Shown here: positions 52,475 to 61,971 of the stretch, one piece after another | How positions within the stretch are numbered: the stretch's first letter is position 1 | How the letters are laid out: each line of letters opens with the position of its first letter | Origin: Planctomycetota bacterium | GTDB lineage: Bacteria; Planctomycetota; Planctomycetia; Pirellulales; Lacipirellulaceae | Direction of reading: 5' to 3' | Length of the DNA: 64,000 nucleotides | NCBI GenBank assembly: GCA_024278955.1 | Contig: JAJRSE010000106.1 | Span: forward strand, 1-64,000 | Program-made: the position numbers and the translations under genes | The notes under the pieces: model-generated | Seen by the model: only the letters and a program-made list of their open reading frames with translations | The model's database searches: none | Told to the model about the DNA's origin: nothing

Positions 52475-54334
52475 CTAATGGTTGTAGACAGGCAGCTCTC
52501 GTATTCGGCGTTCGATTCGAGTTAGTTCCGCCTCCAAAGCGGCATTTCCTTCGTCGCCATACTTCTCATGGAGCTCGTCGGCACTCAACCCCTCAATCAA
52601 GTCGGCGATCGGCGGGAGATAGGCTTCGGTGGAAAAACTTTGTGCAATTTCGTCCAGCGAAATTTTGCCTTTTAACAGCTGCTCGGCGAAAACGACTCCC
52701 GCTCGATTGGCCGCCATATCGGCAAAGCTAAAGCCTGTGCCGTGCTGGGCATCTAGCAGTTCTTTTGCAAACCCGACCCCCCTCGCAGGTTTGCTCCCCA
52801 AGACCACGGTCGTATGGGCTGAGACAAAAAAGTGCTTTGCCAAATCGCTTCGGCTACGCATCGTCGGTTGGCCTCTGTAACGAATTCGCTCGCTGCGCAG
52901 CGGTCCCGACTCGACCGCGTTGACGATCCCCCGAGTTGCTGGAAACGTGCGCAGTATCTCGGTATCGTCCATAAAGATACCGAGCGCAAGCAACAAAGCT
53001 TTGCGGCCATGTTTATGATCAACTTTCCTGGCTTGGCTCGCTGCCGCGTGAACGTAACGGTTGGTGAGATCGTCTCCGTCTAATTCTTGGGGTGTTTCAG
53101 CATCGCGATCCTCTGCTTTGGGGTGACGAGTCTTTGCAAATGTCACCATCGCCTCAAGTACCTTTTGCGTGTCTACTACGAGCGAAGAAGAGGAGGCGGA
53201 GGAAGAGGCCCTCCGGCGAAGCAGTTGCTGGTACTGAGCAGCTGCCGGGTCGCCGGGAAGCGCAGCACCAAGAACACCATAGATTTGCATCATCCGTCTC
53301 TTCGTCGCGTTAGAAACATCGCGCAAGCTCCGAACCCGAGAACGACGCAACTCTTCGCCCATCATGGCAATTAGCAGTGTGTTGACTGGGTCGAATTGAA
53401 TACGGGCACCCGCAGCCCGTTGCAAGCCTCCCTTCAGAACCGGCCGCATAACGCTCTGAGGCTCAGGGCTATGAGCAGCACCTAGAAAGTGCCCCAGCTC
53501 ATGGACCAACAATTCAAGCCGCTCGGTTTCTCGTATATTGGGCGAGCGCTCTTTGAGTAAAATATACGGGTGCAAAGTTCCCCGTGTTCCCCCCATATGG
53601 ATACGTCCTTGGGCGATTTTGTACTGACTACTGAACCCAATCGCAAGCTGTGCCGACTCGAGAGGAACTTCACGTTCAAACTCGCGCAACGTCAGTGAAA
53701 ATTTATTGTGTGAGTCGTCAGAGTCCCAGGTCGAAACCTGAACGACTTTTAGCCGCACACCACAATGCCGCATCAAAACTTCAGAAGCGGCACCAACTCG
53801 TCTCCGAAGGCGAGATTCCCAAACTCGACGATGAGTTGGTTCATCGTCGTCGACTAAAATCTTAACTGAAATCGTTGGCACCTGTCCGGGTTGCAAGCTC
53901 CTTGGCGTATCGGAGTTTGGGCTGTGGGCCCCCTCGCCAAGACCAATTCGTTCAAAGTGAAGTGCTTTATCTCCCATCGCCCGAGCAAAGAAGTAGGCAT
54001 TTGCCGCATTGAGGTCATACTCGTGCTGCTTAAAATCGTCTTGGTAGCGAAGTTGTAGCTCACCTGAATAGAAGAGGGGGCGTGAGTCGCCTGAGGCGAT
54101 GAAAATAGTTCTCGTGGTCTTGCCGGTCTCGACCAGTGAACAGCTCACCGGAGCATCGGTTCGATTGGAGAGAACAACCACCGCGGCTGCTGCGGTATGT
54201 ACCCAGACGCAACTCGCTAGCAATAGCCAGGATGCGAAAGTTAATCTTCTAAAACGGCTTCGTCTCGTTGGTAACAAACTGATCAACTTTCGTAAGAGGT
54301 AATGCGATGGTAAAAACCGTAGGCAACTTTTCAA
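52475..54334 (-). CDS. Exported metzincin-type zinc metalloprotease
   Basis: A 619-aa protein whose only fitting start is TTG 54334 or a nearby codon, since no ATG precedes the signal-like helix (about residues 33-52). The zinc site HELGHFLGAAH (H-E-x2-H-x2-G-x2-H, near residue 275) and a following Met-turn (SVMRP) define a metzincin such as a matrixin-like enzyme. The 150 residues before it form the N-terminal half of the catalytic domain. The long C-terminal part, with a Ser-rich stretch (about 385-395) and a helical end, has no recognised family. Role in protein degradation outside the cytoplasm is likely. Confidence 0.85.
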   Translation of the reverse strand: MKSCLRFLPSHYLLRKLISLLPTRRSRFRRLTFASWLLLASCVWVHTAAAAVVVLSNRTDAPVSCSLVETGKTTRTIFIASGDSRPLFYSGELQLRYQDDFKQHEYDLNAANAYFFARAMGDKALHFERIGLGEGAHSPNSDTPRSLQPGQVPTISVKILVDDDEPTHRRVWESRLRRRVGAASEVLMRHCGVRLKVVQVSTWDSDDSHNKFSLTLREFEREVPLESAQLAIGFSSQYKIAQGRIHMGGTRGTLHPYILLKERSPNIRETERLELLVHELGHFLGAAHSPEPQSVMRPVLKGGLQRAAGARIQFDPVNTLLIAMMGEELRRSRVRSLRDVSNATKRRMMQIYGVLGAALPGDPAAAQYQQLLRRRASSSASSSSLVVDTQKVLEAMVTFAKTRHPKAEDRDAETPQELDGDDLTNRYVHAAASQARKVDHKHGRKALLLALGIFMDDTEILRTFPATRGIVNAVESGPLRSERIRYRGQPTMRSRSDLAKHFFVSAHTTVVLGSKPARGVGFAKELLDAQHGTGFSFADMAANRAGVVFAEQLLKGKISLDEIAQSFSTEAYLPPIADLIEGLSADELHEKYGDEGNAALEAELTRIERRIRELPVYNH

Positions 54335-54376
54335 TTTTATCCCGCCTCTCCTTTAAGTAATGACTTCCCGATCCAG

Positions 54377-55063
54377 CTAGGACAAAAGCTCCTGAAATTC
54401 TTGCATCGCACAAACCTCGCGTTCGTGGCCCTTGGTTGCAAAAGCGGCCAGCAAATTATTCAACATGCGCAGGAGCCACTGGCGATGGGTCGCCCTGGAC
54501 AGTTGAGGGCGACTTAGCCCCAAAGGACGCCCTGTGGCCTGCTCAATTCGCTCGACAACTTCGCTCTCGTTGAGTATCACGCCCCCGAAATAAGGGTCGA
54601 TAAACATGGGGGGCTCTTCCTCTTGCGAGCTAGGCTCAACTTCCGCTAAAAAGTGCCCAGGAGCATTGACCCCATGCACTACGATCCCGAGCGGCTCGGC
54701 AACTCGCTTGTAAACCAACACGAGGGAGATCGGAATTCCCATGCGAGTACGCAGTACGTCGGGTAGATAGCTGTTCGACGGATTGTAGTAATCCTCGGCG
54801 TTCCCACGCAAACCAAAAACCTCGAACAGCACATCATGTAAATGAGCCAGCACGGCCTGGCGAGAGCGAGACTGCACACGGCGGAGTACGGTCTCGGCTA
54901 GGTTTTCGATTAAGGCCTCTGATTCTGCCAGTTGTGCTTCGGGCCGCTCATGCAAAGAAATCGCGAAGGCCGCTCGGAAGAGCCCCTCGCTCGATTCGAG
55001 GTCTGGCAATTGTTGCCGAAACAATTCGAAAGCGGCAGGTCGGCAGTAGGCAGGACTTGGCAT
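54377..55063 (-). CDS. SirB1/transglutaminase-like protein
   Basis: A 228-aa protein. The centre reads YYNPSNSYLPDVLRTRMGIP followed by ISLVLVYKRVAEPLGIVVHG and NAPGHFLAEVE, the hallmark of the SirB1 N-terminal, transglutaminase-like family, where Asn/Ser-Leu and GHF mark the degenerate papain-like core; the usual Cys is not obvious. The last 50 residues are helical and TPR-like. Function is not known precisely in any bacterium. It lies between the metzincin and the DUF971 genes on the same strand. Confidence 0.85.
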   Translation of the reverse strand: MPSPAYCRPAAFELFRQQLPDLESSEGLFRAAFAISLHERPEAQLAESEALIENLAETVLRRVQSRSRQAVLAHLHDVLFEVFGLRGNAEDYYNPSNSYLPDVLRTRMGIPISLVLVYKRVAEPLGIVVHGVNAPGHFLAEVEPSSQEEEPPMFIDPYFGGVILNESEVVERIEQATGRPLGLSRPQLSRATHRQWLLRMLNNLLAAFATKGHEREVCAMQEFQELLS

Positions 55064-55230
55064 GTTTTTAATCGTTACTTTGCTCGGGTAGTGTTTACAG
55101 GCGGATTGTTGAGTATCTTACACCTTGTCTCGTTGTGGCCCAACTCCTTTGCAACTCGAAGCAAGAGCAACAAACATGGAACCCTCTCGAAACTGAAATT
55201 GCCATCCTCTTCTGCTTGCTTCTGCACTCG

Positions 55231-55548
55231 TTATCGATCTCCTTCTTGTTTTTTCGACATGCACAATTCCCGTAGACGCTCCCAGGTGTAGAGACCCGAG
55301 TTGTGGCCGTCGGACCAACGGACTCGGACGGCATAGCTGCCGACGAGCTCCATTTTTTCGATTGCGATGTCATCCGGGACTGTAGCGGGATCGAGGATCT
55401 GCTCGCCAGTCCACTCGTTGACACACTGAGCACAAGCACACTTTCCGCGTAAGAAGACAAAGGGCAAATCGAATTGGCCATCGCTCCAGGCGATATTCAA
55501 AACGGCTTGGTCGCGAATTGCTTTTATATCTGAGGGGACTTGGAGCAT
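55231..55548 (-). CDS. DUF971 (GBBH-like N-terminal) protein
   Basis: From ATG 55548 a 105-aa protein: VLNIAWSDGQFDLPFVFLRG, then CACAQCVNEWTGEQIL with the Cys cluster (C-x-C-x2-C) that probably binds a metal, and VGSYAVRVRWSDGHNSGLYTW. This matches the small DUF971 domain, also found at the N-terminus of gamma-butyrobetaine hydroxylase. Bacterial members are often linked to iron-sulfur cluster proteins. The open frame upstream to 55716 runs into the GGGACAAAA repeat and is not counted. Confidence 0.88.
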   Translation of the reverse strand: MLQVPSDIKAIRDQAVLNIAWSDGQFDLPFVFLRGKCACAQCVNEWTGEQILDPATVPDDIAIEKMELVGSYAVRVRWSDGHNSGLYTWERLRELCMSKKQEGDR

Positions 55549-55598
55549 TCTTGGGTCTTTTGTTGTGGGTTGTGGTTGCGGGCTGCTTCCCCCTCTGT

Positions 55599-55771
55599 TG
55601 GGGTTTTGTCCCATTGGTAGGGGTCCCATGTTTTGGGACTTAATTCGGGTGTTTTGTCCCTCGGGATTTTCGATTGGATCGGAAATTGCAGGGTTTGCTG
55701 CATGCGACGGGGACAAAACAGCTTGAATTTAGGACTTTTGAGGTTTCCTTATTGGGACAAAATTATTGGGG
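55599..55771. repeat. GGGACAAAA repeat element, copy 2 (inverted)
   Basis: About 173 bp, the reverse complement of 43723-43896 along its whole length with scattered differences. It again carries TTTTGTCCC and GGGACAAAA words, and CATGTTTTGGGAC matches GTCCCAAAACATG in copy 1. It lies upstream of the DUF971 gene. Confidence 0.8.
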
Positions 55772-55796
55772 AATGCGGATTGTAGAAATCAGAATC

Positions 55797-55905
55797 CTAG
55801 TGCTTTGTCATAGCTAAAAATGGGGGTGCTGGCTGTCAGAACAACCTAATGGATAACAACTTCTGTCAGCCAGCACCCCAATTCTAAGAGTTGTCAAAGC
55901 ACTAG
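55797..55905. mobile_element. MITE-like palindromic element, copy 2
   Basis: CTAGTGCTTTGTCA to the inverse GTCAAAGCACTAG, 109 bp. Read in reverse it differs from 18152-18262 at only a couple of positions within the shared part. Flanked by CTAG on both sides. No coding capacity. Confidence 0.8.
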
Positions 55906-56526
55906 CCTACTTCTGTGGAATTTGTGCTTCGTGGATTATCGCATTTTTTGGATTGGAATGCGAAGGCTATTTTTGGCCGAGGCTAGCGGGTCGCCTGAGG
56001 AGACGAAAGGTTCTAACCGCTAGTGGGGGCTGAATGGCCGTCACCAAGTAGGATTGAAACCGTTTACGGAACCTAGAACACTTCCTTAAAAAACATAGCC
56101 ACCGAGCACACAGAGGTCTCAGAGAAAACACTGAAGTGAAGCACCTTCTCTCGGTATTCTCTGTGAACTCTGTGGCTACACAATTAAAGGAACTACGCTA
56201 AGGAAGGAAGAACCACGAATTGCACGAACAACACGAATCAGAGAGAAAAGAGTACACGAGATTCTTTGTGACCTTGCGCCCCAAGTGGCTACAATACACC
56301 AACGAGCCGGCACCGAAGCGGGGCTTGAAGCTATTCGTCAAAGCTGCCGATGAAGAACTCCCTCTAGGAGCACGGATTGGGCTGAGGAAACAGCAAAAAG
56401 TCAGACTTACAAGCAACGAGGCAACGACAGGGAAGGCCGAAGAAGGCTCAAGCTAGATCTGCTTCTCTTTCCTGTTTAGAAAAGGGGTCGTCTCTTTGTT
56501 TTGGGAGTTTGGAAATCGAACTGGTT
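55906..56526. other. Repeat-rich intergenic remainder
   Basis: The rest of the gap before the malic enzyme stop holds the dispersed words CTCTGTGAACTC and TGTGGCTACACAATT (56161-56193) and GAACCACGAATTGCACGAAC (from 56210), which recurs imperfectly at 60800-60828. A 78-aa open frame at 56220-56456 starts inside this repeat and is not supported as a gene. Confidence 0.55.
56168..56193. repeat. Dispersed 26-bp repeat (inverse of 18266-18291)
   Basis: CTCTGTGGCTACACAATT and the following AAAGGAAC match the reverse complement of 18266-18291 with one mismatch. Confidence 0.75.
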
Positions 56527-57942
56527 TCAATCCGTTTCTTTGCAGCGTGCTACACCCGTCTCAAAAGCGGTCGCCACAACTGCTTCGGCCACCACCTTGG
56601 CCACTCTGCGATCAAAGACACTTGGGATAATGTAATCAGCATGGATCTCATTCTCGTTAATGACGCTGGCAATCGCATCTGCCACAGCAAGTTTCATTTC
56701 TTGGTTTACTTCTCGTGCGCGCACGTCCAGAAGACCTCGGAATAGCCCCGGGAAGCACAGCACATTGTTGATTTGGTTTGGGTAATCCGAACGCCCGGTT
56801 GCCATGACGCGCACATTGGGCGAGATATCCTCAGGTCGTATTTCGGGGTCCGGATTTGCCAATGCAAAAACGATTGCGTCGGGGGACATCTGTTCGGTGT
56901 CGCTCTTCGAGAGAAGGCCTGCTGCCGAAACGCCGATGAACACATCTGCTCCGAGAAGAGTCTCAGAAAGCGATCCTTTTTTTTGCTCCGGATTGCTATT
57001 CTCCGCGAGCCATGCTTTTTCTGGATTCATGTTTTTTTCACGCCCCGCGTAGATTGCACCCGCCCGATCGCACACGACGACATCCTGTCCTCCAGCGGCA
57101 AGCAACAACTTCGTGATGGCGATACCAGCTGCACCTGCGCCGCTAATGACAATACGTACTTCGCCCAATTGTTTCTGAACCACCTTCAATGAATTCTTCA
57201 AGCCCGCCAAAACAACAATCGCGGTGCCGTGTTGGTCGTCGTGAAAGACAGGGATGTCGAGTTTCTTTTTCAAGCGTCTTTCGATTTCGATACAGCGGGG
57301 TGCAGAGATATCTTCGAGGTTGATTCCTCCAAACGTTGGGGCGAGATAAAGTACGGTGTTGACGATTTCATCGACGTTTTGTGTGTCTAGGCAAATCGGA
57401 AATGCGTCGACGTTGCCGAACTCTTTGAAGAGCATCGCCTTGCCTTCCATGACAGGCAAAGCAGCCCGAGGGCCAATGTTTCCCAGCCCAAGTACGGCAG
57501 TGCCATCCGTAACCACGGCTACCGTATTCTTGCGTATCGTCAAATCGAACGAAGCATCCGCATTCTTGGCAATCGACTCGCAAACCCTTGCAACGCCTGG
57601 AGTGTAGACCATCGAAAGATCATCACGAGTCTTTAAGGGGGTCTTTGCTGTGACCTCAATCTTGCCACCGAGATGCAACAAGAAAACACGATCGGAAACA
57701 TTGATAACTTGGACGCCTTCAACCTTCTTGACCTGATCTGTGATTAGCTGCCTTTGCTCCACGTCAATCGCGTTGATGGTAAGATCACGAGTGATTCTCC
57801 CCTCATGGACACTCACGATATCGATTGCGCCAATGAACCCCTCTGATTTTCCGATCGTTGTCGTAATCTGTCCCAGCTTTCCAGGTTCATCTGGGTAATT
57901 CAGTCGGATCGTAAACGAATAGGTAGGGCTGTGCAGGCTCAT
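56527..57942 (-). CDS. NAD(P)-dependent malic enzyme with N-terminal ACT domain
   Basis: From ATG 57942 (GAGGAA about 8 bp upstream) the protein is 471 aa. Residues about 7-85 form an ACT-like regulatory domain (RLNYPDEPGKLGQITTTIG). The malic enzyme catalytic part follows: MVYTPGVARVCESIA, DGTAVLGLGNIGPRAALPVM, GKAMLFKEFG, VFHDDQHGTAIVVLAGLKN and the NAD fold VISGAGAAGIAITKLLLAAG. It converts malate to pyruvate and CO2. The ACT domain suggests control by an amino acid or other small ligand. A 62-codon open frame upstream is unsupported. The gene is flanked by repeats on the downstream side. Confidence 0.94.
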   Translation of the reverse strand: MSLHSPTYSFTIRLNYPDEPGKLGQITTTIGKSEGFIGAIDIVSVHEGRITRDLTINAIDVEQRQLITDQVKKVEGVQVINVSDRVFLLHLGGKIEVTAKTPLKTRDDLSMVYTPGVARVCESIAKNADASFDLTIRKNTVAVVTDGTAVLGLGNIGPRAALPVMEGKAMLFKEFGNVDAFPICLDTQNVDEIVNTVLYLAPTFGGINLEDISAPRCIEIERRLKKKLDIPVFHDDQHGTAIVVLAGLKNSLKVVQKQLGEVRIVISGAGAAGIAITKLLLAAGGQDVVVCDRAGAIYAGREKNMNPEKAWLAENSNPEQKKGSLSETLLGADVFIGVSAAGLLSKSDTEQMSPDAIVFALANPDPEIRPEDISPNVRVMATGRSDYPNQINNVLCFPGLFRGLLDVRAREVNQEMKLAVADAIASVINENEIHADYIIPSVFDRRVAKVVAEAVVATAFETGVARCKETD

Positions 57943-58420
57943 TGATTTTTTCCTCGGAATGTGCAACGTGGCTGTCCACTGGGATTCTTGCAAAGCAAGG
58001 TCGCTATGGGAAGCACTCGGCGGCACTTTCGACGAGCGAATAAGTTCGATGGCAGCGTGATAGCGTAAAGTGACGCCCGGCTGTGGAATCAGAGCACCTC
58101 CAAAAATCAGGGCGGTGAGTAACTGCATGGCGGATTTCCCTGGCCCACGTGCCTCTAGAGATCAGCGTTGTGTGCTAGTGTACGGAAGAATACTGATTTC
58201 GCAGCTGTACAAACACCAATCGAGTGCTGGGATGCGGAATCCACCGGTCTGCCCGTTTGTTAAATTGGTTCTTCTCTTCGCCGATTTCAGTGGCGAACCA
58301 GCCACACTAAACCTTTCAGTCTCACGAGGTCTTCTAAGCATTACGGTTGCCGATCAGGTATCATAAGTAACTTCAACAAGTTGATTCAACTTCGATATTG
58401 CCACTGAAAGGTGCCCCGTG
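57943..58420. other. Divergent intergenic region, nothing recognised
   Basis: This 478-bp gap lies between the divergent malic enzyme and propeller/six-hairpin genes and must hold their promoters. No consensus pair, hairpin or supported small gene was seen; the open frames in it look like shadows. Confidence 0.5.
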
Positions 58421-60766
58421 ATGCGATTTTTTCTCTTAGGCCTTGCCTGTTCAATTTTCTCTCTGACTTTTTCTTCGCTCGCAAATGCTGAGCAAACAAC
58501 AGGGCCCCAAGAAAACCGACTCTACGAAGCTATCGCCGACGAAGTCTATCTCCAAGAGATTGGCGAAAAAATTCCAACCGACAAACCGGTGACCTCGCTC
58601 GCCGTTTACGAAGGAACGGTCTACGTGGTAAGCGATGGCGGCTTGTCCACTCTCGTCGACGGAAAGCTCGTAAGCACTCGCGATGCCGCTGAGGGAGTCA
58701 AGCGAATTATGTCGCTTGGCGGGGCGCTCTGGGGTATCACCGCCAATGGCGTTTATCGTTTCCACACGGGCGATCTTGAAAAAGTGTTTGATCAGCCCAT
58801 GGTCGATCTTTGCCTTCACCAAGGAGCGGTCCATGGGGCGACCAAGTCGGCTATTTATCGCTTTACGGACGGGGCTTTTGTAAACATCAAGCCCAAGTCG
58901 GGTTGGCTAACCACCAATACAACCATGATCATGGAAGATGGCTCTCAAATACTGGCCGACCCGGTCCGCCTGCGGCAGATCACCCACCTCGCTTCTTATG
59001 GCGAAACACTTCATCTACTCGCCCGTGGCAGGCTCAGCTTGCTCGAAGGGGCCGTTTACAATCAAAAGTTTATTGAGTGGGGACAATTTCCTTCCCCCGT
59101 AACTCGTGACATGCTACCCCTTGGTAGCCGATTGTTTATCACCACCGACCGGGGCGTTGCGGTTTTAAGTGGCACCGCGTTGACAACACTCGACCGCAAC
59201 AATCGCTTGCCCTACGAAGACACGACTTGCCTTGCGCAGGGCTTCGACCGCGACCTATGGATCGGCACCACAACCGGCGTAATTCGCAAGGTCCGAGATC
59301 AGTACCACTATTTTGGCGCCGACCATTGGTTGCCCGGCAACCATGTTCACGACATCGCCGTCGACGGCCAGACCGTCTACATAGCAACCGACGCCGGCAT
59401 CGGCATTCTTCGTTACGAACCCTACACGCTGCGTAAGAAAGCTGCTTACTTTGAGCAAAAGCTAGAGAAATGGGGCCACAAACGGCTCGGCTTTGTCCAT
59501 GAACTTTCCTGGAACGGTCACCAGCAAACATGGCATCGTGAGGTCAGCGACAACGATGGAGGCTGCACAGCCCACTATCTGGCTGCGATGTGTTTTAAGT
59601 ACGCCGTCACCGGCGACGAGTCGGCCCGACTCGAAGCTACCAACGCTTTCGAGGCAATGCGCTGGTTGCAAACTATCACCGGCACCGAAGGTTTCTTTGG
59701 GCGGGCGATCTGGGCTGTTGGCGTCGATCAAGGGAGTATTTCAACACGTGGCAGCGGCGGACTCCCTGCCAAGTGGTACGCGACCGACGATGGTCTTTGG
59801 CAGTGGAAAGGCGATACTTCGAGCGACGAAGTCAACTCTCACTACTATGCCGTCTCGTTGTTTCACGACCTGGTCGCCAACAAGTCACAAAAAAACAACG
59901 CTAGCGACCATCTGGCTCGTATTGCCAAGCATATCATCGACAACGGGTGGGTGTTACGAGACATGGACGGAAAACCCACACGCTGGGGACGTTGGGATCC
60001 CGAGTATCTGCTGCAACCCTACGGTTACGAATCGCGCGGGCTCAACGGCATGGAGGCTCAAAGCTATATTTGGACCGCCTATGCGCTTTCACCCGAGCCG
60101 GACGCAAAGCAATACTTCAAACAAGGGCTTGATCAATTGTTCAAGCTAAATTACCACCGATACACGGCAAGAGAAAAAGTTACCTTCCCGCCCGAGAATG
60201 TCGTGACCTGGGACGACGAACTCGCCTTTCGTTCCCTTCATCCACTCATCACCTACTGCGACGACCCCTACCTGCGATCGATTTACCTCCGAGCATTGCA
60301 GCGGCATTGGGAGATTTTACGAATGCAAAAAATTCCGTTCTTCAATTTCATGTACGGGGGCCTGACCGGCAACGATTGCGAAGCCGCCGAAGCTACCCAG
60401 CACTTACGCGAGTGGTCGCTCGACACGGTCAGCCATAACTTTCGTAATTCTCACCGCAGCGACTTGGCTACCGAGCCCGGCTACACGCCGTATATAGGCG
60501 GCACACGGGGCATTTCTCCTCGCAACCTTGCTTGCACCTGGGGCAGTCGCACTGCTATTCGCTACGACGGCGGTGGGAACAGCCAGCAAGTGACCCCGCC
60601 GGTTGGTTGGCTCGAAGACTACTGGATGGGTCGCTACTACGGCATGATCAAAAAACCAACCACCGGAGACCCTGTGCTCACCACAATTCTTGACAACAGC
60701 CTCCCAGAAGACGGCGCCAAACCCTACGACGGCCCCCCGCGTCCTCGTGGGCAAACAACGAAGTAG
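58421..60766 (+). CDS. Secreted propeller plus six-hairpin (alpha/alpha barrel) protein
   Basis: ATG 58421 (or the adjacent GTG 58418) gives 781 aa with a signal peptide ending at ANAEQ. Residues about 55-345 are repeated beta-strand units (SLAVYEGTVYVVSDGGLSTL, ALWGITANGVYRF, RDLWIGTTTGVIRKV, TVYIATDAGIGILRY) like the two-component regulator propeller. Residues about 365-750 are alpha-helical with Trp/Tyr-rich loops (GCTAHYLAAMCFKYAVTGDE, SHYYAVSLFHDLVAN, GMEAQSYIWTAYAL, DDELAFRSLHPLITY), suggesting a six-hairpin glycosidase-type barrel. No catalytic acids can be assigned. Probably binds or cleaves polysaccharide outside the cytoplasm. Confidence 0.78.
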   Translation: MRFFLLGLACSIFSLTFSSLANAEQTTGPQENRLYEAIADEVYLQEIGEKIPTDKPVTSLAVYEGTVYVVSDGGLSTLVDGKLVSTRDAAEGVKRIMSLGGALWGITANGVYRFHTGDLEKVFDQPMVDLCLHQGAVHGATKSAIYRFTDGAFVNIKPKSGWLTTNTTMIMEDGSQILADPVRLRQITHLASYGETLHLLARGRLSLLEGAVYNQKFIEWGQFPSPVTRDMLPLGSRLFITTDRGVAVLSGTALTTLDRNNRLPYEDTTCLAQGFDRDLWIGTTTGVIRKVRDQYHYFGADHWLPGNHVHDIAVDGQTVYIATDAGIGILRYEPYTLRKKAAYFEQKLEKWGHKRLGFVHELSWNGHQQTWHREVSDNDGGCTAHYLAAMCFKYAVTGDESARLEATNAFEAMRWLQTITGTEGFFGRAIWAVGVDQGSISTRGSGGLPAKWYATDDGLWQWKGDTSSDEVNSHYYAVSLFHDLVANKSQKNNASDHLARIAKHIIDNGWVLRDMDGKPTRWGRWDPEYLLQPYGYESRGLNGMEAQSYIWTAYALSPEPDAKQYFKQGLDQLFKLNYHRYTAREKVTFPPENVVTWDDELAFRSLHPLITYCDDPYLRSIYLRALQRHWEILRMQKIPFFNFMYGGLTGNDCEAAEATQHLREWSLDTVSHNFRNSHRSDLATEPGYTPYIGGTRGISPRNLACTWGSRTAIRYDGGGNSQQVTPPVGWLEDYWMGRYYGMIKKPTTGDPVLTTILDNSLPEDGAKPYDGPPRPRGQTTK

Positions 60767-60933
60767 CCGCGATCTCACAAGTTGCTTTCCTGCTTGTTTA
60801 TTCGTGGTATTCGGCTAATTCGTGGTTCCCTCTTTTCAGTTTGAGTTACAATCTTTCAAAAATTCCACCCAATCTATGGGAAAAGGTTCGGTCGCAAGCG
60901 TCTTACTCCTAGAAACCGTGTTTGTAGGCACCT

Positions 60934-61440
60934 ATGGACGATGTTGACGCAAAATTTCTGTCACGATTGCTCGATCAGCACAGCGCTTCGCTCGTGTTGT
61001 ACGCGCAGCAGTGGTGTGGCAGTCCCGAAGACGTCGTCCAGGAGGCCATTCTGCGGCTCATGCGGCAGCAGCCTCAGCCCGAGAACGCGGTCGCGTGGCT
61101 TTACCGTGTGGTCCGAAACCAAGCAATCGACGCCTCCCGGGCAGCCGGACGACGAACCCACTACGAACAGTTAGCCAGTAGCAACCGCAGGTCCTGGTTC
61201 ACGTCGACAGTCGAAAATGCAATCGACGCGACCGCTGCGGTAGAAATGTTGGAGCTGCTACCAATCGAGCAGCGTGAAGCGATCGTCCTGCGTATGTGGA
61301 GTGGTCTTTCGTTTGAAGAAATTGCAGAACTTACCGGAAAATCAACAAGCACCGCCCACCGGCGCTACTTGGCTGGCCTCGCCGCACTACGAAAGCATTG
61401 GAGCACGGCATGTCCGAATCAAGAAAGCCAAACAGAATGA
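60934..61440 (+). CDS. ECF-type RNA polymerase sigma factor
   Basis: A 168-aa sigma-70 family protein with only regions 2 and 4. Region 2 includes PEDVVQEAILRLMRQ and WLYRVVRNQAIDASRAAGRR (core and -10 binding). Region 4 is LPIEQREAIVLRMWSGLSFE then EIAELTGKSTSTAHRRYLAG, the helix-turn-helix for -35 recognition. It would direct a small regulon on release from an anti-sigma factor. The next gene overlaps its end and encodes a membrane protein fitting that role. Confidence 0.9.
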   Translation: MDDVDAKFLSRLLDQHSASLVLYAQQWCGSPEDVVQEAILRLMRQQPQPENAVAWLYRVVRNQAIDASRAAGRRTHYEQLASSNRRSWFTSTVENAIDATAAVEMLELLPIEQREAIVLRMWSGLSFEEIAELTGKSTSTAHRRYLAGLAALRKHWSTACPNQESQTE

Positions 61441-61961
61441 ATCACGAACCCGACGAGCAACAACCCTGGCAGACGCCGGCCGAATTGCAAGCGATTGAGT
61501 TACAGCTCCGCTCGCTTGAGCCTCGCACAGATCGGCTTGATCGAGAGCGACTAATTTTTCTTGCCGGCAAAGCTTCGGTTGAAGTTGTCGAGCTACCAAC
61601 TGCGCGTTGGGCTTGGCCTGCGTCTCTCGCGGCGATGACCGCTTTAGCTGCCACGCTACTGGTCATGTTGATCAATGTTCCCGCTCCCGCTCCGACCAAC
61701 TTACCTTCGCCCGAAAAGTCCTTTGCCGAAATACGGCAAGACTTGGCTGAGCATCGCCCTTCGCACCAGAAGCCACGAGGGATCAGCACCGCAACAATCT
61801 TCCACGCGGAGGAGCTAGAAAGCTTACTCAACGGAAAGCACGCGGTAGTCGCTAGCAATGACATACAAGCTCTCAGCTCTGAAGGCAGTCCTCTCCGACA
61901 TGCGATCCTGACTTCCAGCTCCTGGGGAAAACTCATTGATGAATCGATACCCGCCAACTAA
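61410..61961 (+). CDS. Putative anti-sigma factor (single-pass membrane protein)
   Basis: ATG 61410 has GGAG 6 bp upstream and overlaps the sigma gene by 31 bp; ATG 61437 forms a classical ATGA overlap with the sigma stop and is an alternative. The 183-aa protein has a polar cytoplasmic part (1-68), one membrane helix (about 68-90, WPASLAAMTALAATLLVMLI) and a periplasmic tail with an RQDLAEHRPS segment. No zinc-binding anti-sigma (HxxxCxxC) motif is seen. The anti-sigma role is inferred from gene order and topology. Confidence 0.65.
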   Translation: MSESRKPNRMNHEPDEQQPWQTPAELQAIELQLRSLEPRTDRLDRERLIFLAGKASVEVVELPTARWAWPASLAAMTALAATLLVMLINVPAPAPTNLPSPEKSFAEIRQDLAEHRPSHQKPRGISTATIFHAEELESLLNGKHAVVASNDIQALSSEGSPLRHAILTSSSWGKLIDESIPAN

Positions 61962-61971
61962 GGAAAGAGAA

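Noticed and set aside
55549-55716. N-terminal extension of the DUF971 protein
   Set aside because: Translated from the GGGACAAAA repeat; domain starts right at ATG 55548.
56220-56456. 78-aa open frame
   Set aside because: Starts inside a dispersed repeat, no ribosome site, no recognisable features.
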